The position numbers and the translations under genes were made by a program. Source: Paenibacillus sabuli (GTDB lineage Bacteria > Bacillota > Bacilli > Paenibacillales > Paenibacillaceae). From it: a DNA stretch of 64,000 bases. The stretch is taken from the NCBI RefSeq assembly GCF_014705605.1, contig NZ_JACXIZ010000004.1, positions 19,614-83,613 on the forward strand. Reading direction: 5' to 3'. The notes beneath the pieces are model-generated. The model was not told the origin of the DNA. It did not search any database and saw only the letters and a program-made list of their open reading frames with translations. Below are positions 60,105-64,000 of this stretch, one piece after another; the stretch's first letter is position 1, and every line of letters starts with the position of its first letter.

Positions 60105-61073
60105 ATGGATACGACTGCGCAAAAAGCAAAGCCGCTTGCGGTTCAAGCCCGGCAGCGTGGAGGCAGACGCCGCTCCTGGCGGGCGCGGCTGGCGAAGGAT
60201 CGCTGGCTATACGTGCTGCTGCTGCCTGGATTGCTGTATTTTCTGGTTTTTAAGTATTGGCCGATGTGGGGCGTGTTGATCGCTTTTAAGAATTACCAGC
60301 CGTTTCTAGGGTTTTGGCAGAGCGAATGGATCGGCCTGGATCATTTCCGGACGTTTTTCTCCAATCCTGATTTTGCCCGCCTGTTGCGCAACACCTTTAT
60401 TCTGGCCGTGTACGACCTTGTGTTTTTCTTCCCGGCGCCGATTCTTGTCGCGCTGCTGCTCAACGAGATTCGCGTCGGCGTCTTCAAGCGGCTCGTGCAG
60501 ACGATGGTGTACGTGCCGCACTTCATCTCGATGGTCATCGTGGCGAGCATGACGTATGTCTTCCTGACGACCCAGGGGGGCGTGCTGCACGCGCTCGTGG
60601 AGCAACTGACCGGCCGCAGCTTCAACTTCCTGGCCGATCCCGACTGGTTCCGCCCGCTGATCATCTTGCAGATCATGTGGAAGGAGACGGGATGGGGCAC
60701 GATCATCTTCCTCGCCGCGCTCGCCTCCGTCGACGTCGAGCAGTACGAGGCGGCGGTGGTCGACGGGGCGACCCGCTTTCAGCGCATGTGGCATATCACC
60801 CTGCCGGCGATCAGCGGCGTGATCTCGATCCTGCTAATTTTGCGTCTGGGCAACTTTCTCGACAACGGCTTCGAGCAGATCTTCCTCATGACCAATTCGC
60901 TCAATCGCACAGTGGCAGACGTATTCGATACCTACGTCTACTTCGTCGGCATCACGCAGGGCGCATTCAGCTACAGCACCGCGATCGGGCTGTTCAAGTC
61001 GGTCGTCGGCATCGTGCTGATCTTCGGCAGCAATTATCTGGCCAAGCGGCTCGGCAAGGAGGGACTGTACTGA
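60105..61073 (+). CDS. Carbohydrate ABC transporter permease (LplB-like)
   Basis: The 322-residue protein has a basic N-terminal extension (about 30 residues) and six helices, starting with WLYVLLLPGLLYFLVFKYWPMWGVLIAFK. The EAA loop is EQYEAAVVDGATRFQRMWHITLPAI. AAAGGAACGAG precedes ATG 60105. The stop codon overlaps the start of the second permease (TGATG). As in the first ABC locus, no ATPase gene is present nearby. Confidence 0.94.
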   Translation: MDTTAQKAKPLAVQARQRGGRRRSWRARLAKDRWLYVLLLPGLLYFLVFKYWPMWGVLIAFKNYQPFLGFWQSEWIGLDHFRTFFSNPDFARLLRNTFILAVYDLVFFFPAPILVALLLNEIRVGVFKRLVQTMVYVPHFISMVIVASMTYVFLTTQGGVLHALVEQLTGRSFNFLADPDWFRPLIILQIMWKETGWGTIIFLAALASVDVEQYEAAVVDGATRFQRMWHITLPAISGVISILLILRLGNFLDNGFEQIFLMTNSLNRTVADVFDTYVYFVGITQGAFSYSTAIGLFKSVVGIVLIFGSNYLAKRLGKEGLY

Positions 61074-61957
61074 TGCATAGCCGTCACGATTCACCGTACG
61101 AACGGGTGTTTGACATCTTCAACTATATATTCCTGGCGATCTTCGCCTGCGTCACGGTGCTGCCGTTCGTGTATATCATCGCCGGCTCGTTCGCGACCGA
61201 GGCGGAGCTGACCGAGCGCGACTTCTTCATCTTCCCGCGCGAATTCGCGCTCGGCGCGTATCAATACATCTTCTCCTCGGACACGATCTTCCGCAGCATT
61301 GGCGTGTCCATCTTCATCACGGTCGTCGGTACGCTGACGAATCTGCTCTTCACGCTGACGATGGCGTATTCGCTGTCGCGGCGCGATCTGATGGGACGCA
61401 ACGCGCTGATGAACCTGATCATCTTCTCGATGCTGTTCAGCGGAGGGATGATTCCGACCTACCTGGTCGTGCGCGACCTGGGCCTGATCGACAATTATGC
61501 CGCAGTCATCCTGCCGGGGGCGATCAGCGCCTTCAATCTGATCATCATCAAGAACTTCTTCCAGCAGCTGCCGCCCGGTCTCGAAGAGTCGGCGCGCATC
61601 GACGGCTGCACCGAGCTCGGCGTGCTGTGGCGGATCGTGCTTCCGCTGTCGAAGCCGGTGATTGCGACCTTCGGGCTGTTCTACGCCGTGGGCCACTGGA
61701 ACAACTTCTTCGCGGCGCTGCTGTATCTCAACGATCACGAGAAATGGCCGTTGCAGGTCGTGCTGCGGGAGATGGTCATGCTCTCCCAGCTCGCGGTTGG
61801 GGACCTGTCCAACATGGATCCGAACTTCGTCAAGCCGCCGGATCAGGCGGTCAAGATGGCGGTCATCGTCGTCGGCACCGTGCCGATTCTCCTCTTGTAC
61901 CCGTTCTTGCAGAAGCACTTCGCCAAAGGCGTGCTGCTCGGCTCGATCAAGGGGTAA
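61073..61957 (+). CDS. Carbohydrate ABC transporter permease (LplC-like)
   Basis: The 294-residue protein is the second permease, with six helices, the EAA loop LEESARIDGCTELGVLWRIVLPLSKP and the terminal signature PFLQKHFAKGVLLGSIKG. ATG 61073 overlaps the preceding stop and has AAGGAGGG 11 bases upstream, so translation is coupled. Confidence 0.94.
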   Translation: MHSRHDSPYERVFDIFNYIFLAIFACVTVLPFVYIIAGSFATEAELTERDFFIFPREFALGAYQYIFSSDTIFRSIGVSIFITVVGTLTNLLFTLTMAYSLSRRDLMGRNALMNLIIFSMLFSGGMIPTYLVVRDLGLIDNYAAVILPGAISAFNLIIIKNFFQQLPPGLEESARIDGCTELGVLWRIVLPLSKPVIATFGLFYAVGHWNNFFAALLYLNDHEKWPLQVVLREMVMLSQLAVGDLSNMDPNFVKPPDQAVKMAVIVVGTVPILLLYPFLQKHFAKGVLLGSIKG

Positions 61958-62003
61958 TAGAGGCGCATCGATAGATAGGGACAAAAAAGGGAGGAAAAAC
62001 GAG

Positions 62004-63617
62004 ATGAAGCAAACGAAACGCAAGGCAACGGGAAGGCTGGCGCTGCTAGGTGCGGTGCTGGCGGCGCTGGTGGCGCTGGCGGCCTGCTCGGGCGGCAACG
62101 CCGGCAACGACAACAACGGCGGCAATGTGGGCAATGGCGGCAACAGCGGAGGCGGGCAGACGGCGGGCGGCAACGGCGGCGGGTCCGGCGACAACGGCGG
62201 TGAGGCGCAGGAGGAGGCGCTGAAGCTGAGCTTCATGATTCCGGCCTTTCAGACCGAGCTGCCGGACAAGGATTCGCCTGTGCTCCAGGCGCTGCAGGAA
62301 GCGACGAATACCGAGATCACGATGCAATATGTGCCCAACAGCTCGTATCCCGATAAGATGAACATCACGCTCGCCTCGGGCCAGCTTCCGACCCTGATGG
62401 TCGTAGACCGCAATGCGGCCAGCTTCATCAACGCGGCGCGCTCCGGCGCCTTCTGGGAGCTGGGTCCGTATCTGGACGACTATCCGAACCTGAGTCAGGC
62501 TAATCCGATCGTGCTGAACAACTCCTCGATCGACGGCAAGACGTACGGCATCTACCGCGGCCGTATCCTCGGCCGGATGGGCGTCACGCTCAACCGTCAG
62601 TGGATGGAGAATCTGGGGCTGGAGGCGCCGCAGACGCTGGACGAATTCTACAACGTGCTCAAAGCATTCAAGGAAGACGATCCGGACGGCAACGGCAAGG
62701 ACGACACCTACGGCATCGTCGTCTCCAAGTATGCCGGTCCCTGGGACATCATGCAGGTCTGGTTCGGCGCGCCGAACAAATGGGGCGAAGCCGAGGACGG
62801 TACGCTCGCGCCGGCGCATACGACGCCGGAATACCTGGAGGCGCTGCAGTTCTTCCGTACATTGTACGTGGAAGGTCTGGTCAACGAGGACTTCGCAGTC
62901 ATGGACCCGGCCGTATGGACCGATCCGATGGTCAACCAGGAGGCCGGGGTGTTCGTCGATGTCGCGGATGCGGCCAGACGGATGGACAACAGCATGCAGG
63001 ACAAAGCGCCGCGCGACACGCCGTATGTCGACGTGTTCCAGGCGCCGGTCGGGCCGAAGGGCCACCGCGATATGCCGACCTCGGGCTATGCCAATGTCAT
63101 CGCCGTCTCGAAGTCGGCGGTCAAGACCGAGGATGAGCTGAAGCGCGTGCTGACCTTCCTTGATCGGCTCAACGACGAGGATATGCAGATGCTGCTCGGC
63201 TATGGCATCGAGGGGCGGCATTACGAGATGGTGGACGGGTACATCCATCCGCTGACGACGCCAGAGGACGTGGCGCTCAGCAGCGAGCTGAACTCGTTGA
63301 ATCAGATGCTCATGTTCATCGGACCGACGACGCCGACGCTGGAGTCGACGGAGATCAACGACAAGGTCGAAGAGGTGCAGGCCGCCAATGAAGCGATCGT
63401 CGTCGGCAATCCGGCCGAGCCGCTCATCTCCGACATCTATGCCCAAAAAGGGCAGCAGCTTGACAATATCATCGCCGATGCGCGCATCAAGTACATCGTC
63501 GGCCAGATCGACGAGCAAGGGCTGGAGGAAGCGTTCGACCTGTGGATGAGCAGCGGCGGAGCGGATTATATCGCTGAGATTAACACGCTGTATGAGGAGG
63601 CCCAGGCGGCGAATTAG
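62004..63617 (+). CDS. Extracellular solute-binding lipoprotein of the second ABC transporter
   Basis: The 537-residue protein has a lipoprotein signal ending LAAC (about residue 28), an unusually Gly/Asn-rich linker (about 29-68) and an LplA-like binding fold. It includes a calcium-loop-like DDPDGNGKDDTYGIV, also present in the protein at 38686. It should deliver an oligosaccharide to the permeases encoded just upstream. GGGAGGAAAAACGAG precedes ATG 62004. It closes the operon; no clear terminator follows, only a repeat-rich region. Confidence 0.93.
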   Translation: MKQTKRKATGRLALLGAVLAALVALAACSGGNAGNDNNGGNVGNGGNSGGGQTAGGNGGGSGDNGGEAQEEALKLSFMIPAFQTELPDKDSPVLQALQEATNTEITMQYVPNSSYPDKMNITLASGQLPTLMVVDRNAASFINAARSGAFWELGPYLDDYPNLSQANPIVLNNSSIDGKTYGIYRGRILGRMGVTLNRQWMENLGLEAPQTLDEFYNVLKAFKEDDPDGNGKDDTYGIVVSKYAGPWDIMQVWFGAPNKWGEAEDGTLAPAHTTPEYLEALQFFRTLYVEGLVNEDFAVMDPAVWTDPMVNQEAGVFVDVADAARRMDNSMQDKAPRDTPYVDVFQAPVGPKGHRDMPTSGYANVIAVSKSAVKTEDELKRVLTFLDRLNDEDMQMLLGYGIEGRHYEMVDGYIHPLTTPEDVALSSELNSLNQMLMFIGPTTPTLESTEINDKVEEVQAANEAIVVGNPAEPLISDIYAQKGQQLDNIIADARIKYIVGQIDEQGLEEAFDLWMSSGGADYIAEINTLYEEAQAAN

Positions 63618-63629
63618 TTCATGCCAGCG

Positions 63630-64000
63630 GCGGAAATAAGCGCAAAATGCGAATACAGACAGTAGCGGGCCGCCCGCCGCTGGTGGGTGAGAGCGGAAAA
63701 AACGGAAAGGGCGCTGCAGACGAGTGGGACGCGGGCTGCGAGGCAGTGAGGCGCGCAGCTCGCGTACGCGTGGCGTACTTCGGAGCCAGAGCGCGAGGGC
63801 AGTTGGGGCGCTTGGCATCAGCAGAGCCGAGGCGGCAGGATGACACCTTGCACCGCTGCTGTGAAATAAGCGTAAAATGTGAGGCTATAGAGTGGGAAAG
63901 GCGGGGCTTGGCGGAAATAAGCGCAAAATGCGAGGCTACTGAGTCGAGATGCGGTAGATGGCGGAAATAAGCGCAAAATGCGAGGCTACTGAGCCGAAAT
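63630..64000. repeat. Repeats of the GAAATAAGCGCAAAATGCG family; no gene
   Basis: Copies start near 63630, 63860, 63911 and 63961, all in the same orientation. The last two are identical over 33 bases and exactly 50 bases apart; the others are diverged. The AAATAAGCGC core also occurs in the GGTTGCCAC repeat cluster at 16465-16646. The intervening 200 bases are GC-rich without a credible gene. The array runs off the window. Confidence 0.85.

Noticed and set aside
62046..63818. A 590-codon open frame on the minus strand
   Set aside because: It is antisense to the solute-binding lipoprotein gene, without a ribosome binding site or family similarity.

Overview
The window comes from a high-GC member of the Paenibacillaceae (a Cohnella-like organism or a high-GC Paenibacillus). 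This rests on the gene content: YesM/YesN-type two-component systems next to LplB/LplC-type ABC permeases and large solute-binding lipoproteins, SLH domains, copper-amine-oxidase-N-like stalk domains, a UPF0182 protein, a ydaO-type c-di-AMP riboswitch, GGAGG-type ribosome binding sites and Firmicutes-style terminators. The family placement is inference; no rRNA or other phylogenetic marker is present. I saw no tRNA, rRNA, CRISPR array, transposase or phage gene.

Layout. 1-6.7 kb: the 3' end of a Fur-family gene, an NAD(P)-binding epimerase-like protein, an Ohr peroxidase, a PAP2 phosphatase, a stalk-domain secreted protein, and a divergent PhyH dioxygenase/AraC regulator pair. 6.9-16.7 kb: a truncated oxidoreductase remnant abutting a dispersed repeat, a 1019-residue UPF0182 membrane protein, an M20 dipeptidase, an SLH-anchored serine hydrolase, and a c-di-AMP riboswitch upstream of a KamA-like protein that has lost its radical-SAM motifs. 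16.8-20.5 kb: MFS exporter and aldehyde dehydrogenase transcribed divergently from mirrored promoters, then a TetR regulator. 20.8-30.0 kb: one long catabolic gene cluster (DsrE-like, isochorismatase-like, DUF3891, a small unknown protein, Zn-alcohol dehydrogenase, Rieske dioxygenase alpha and beta, TRAP transporter DctP/Q/M, AbrB-like membrane protein). 30.5-47.6 kb: PIG-L deacetylase, AraC regulator, and a carbohydrate-utilisation locus (YesN-like response regulator, alpha/beta hydrolase, YesM-like kinase, two permeases, binding lipoprotein, a 1450-residue secreted enzyme, FAD oxidoreductase, Gfo/Idh/MocA dehydrogenase) with a perfect cre box upstream. 48.2-55.2 kb: a voltage-gated-channel relative without a selectivity filter, then a GntR regulator controlling a TAXI-type TRAP transporter, an amidohydrolase and a second AbrB-like protein. 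55.3-64 kb: a stalk-domain protein, a 102-bp tandem hairpin array, a membrane-bound AraC regulator with its ABC transporter, and a second repeat family at the window end.

Points most worth a second look: the KamA-like protein lacking the iron-sulfur motif but keeping a candidate PLP lysine, behind a c-di-AMP riboswitch; the recurrence of TRAP transporter plus AbrB-like protein in two unrelated catabolic clusters; the Rieske cluster with its unusual companions and no electron-transfer partner; the filterless voltage-sensor channel; and three families of intergenic repeats, one of which lies exactly where a gene has been truncated.
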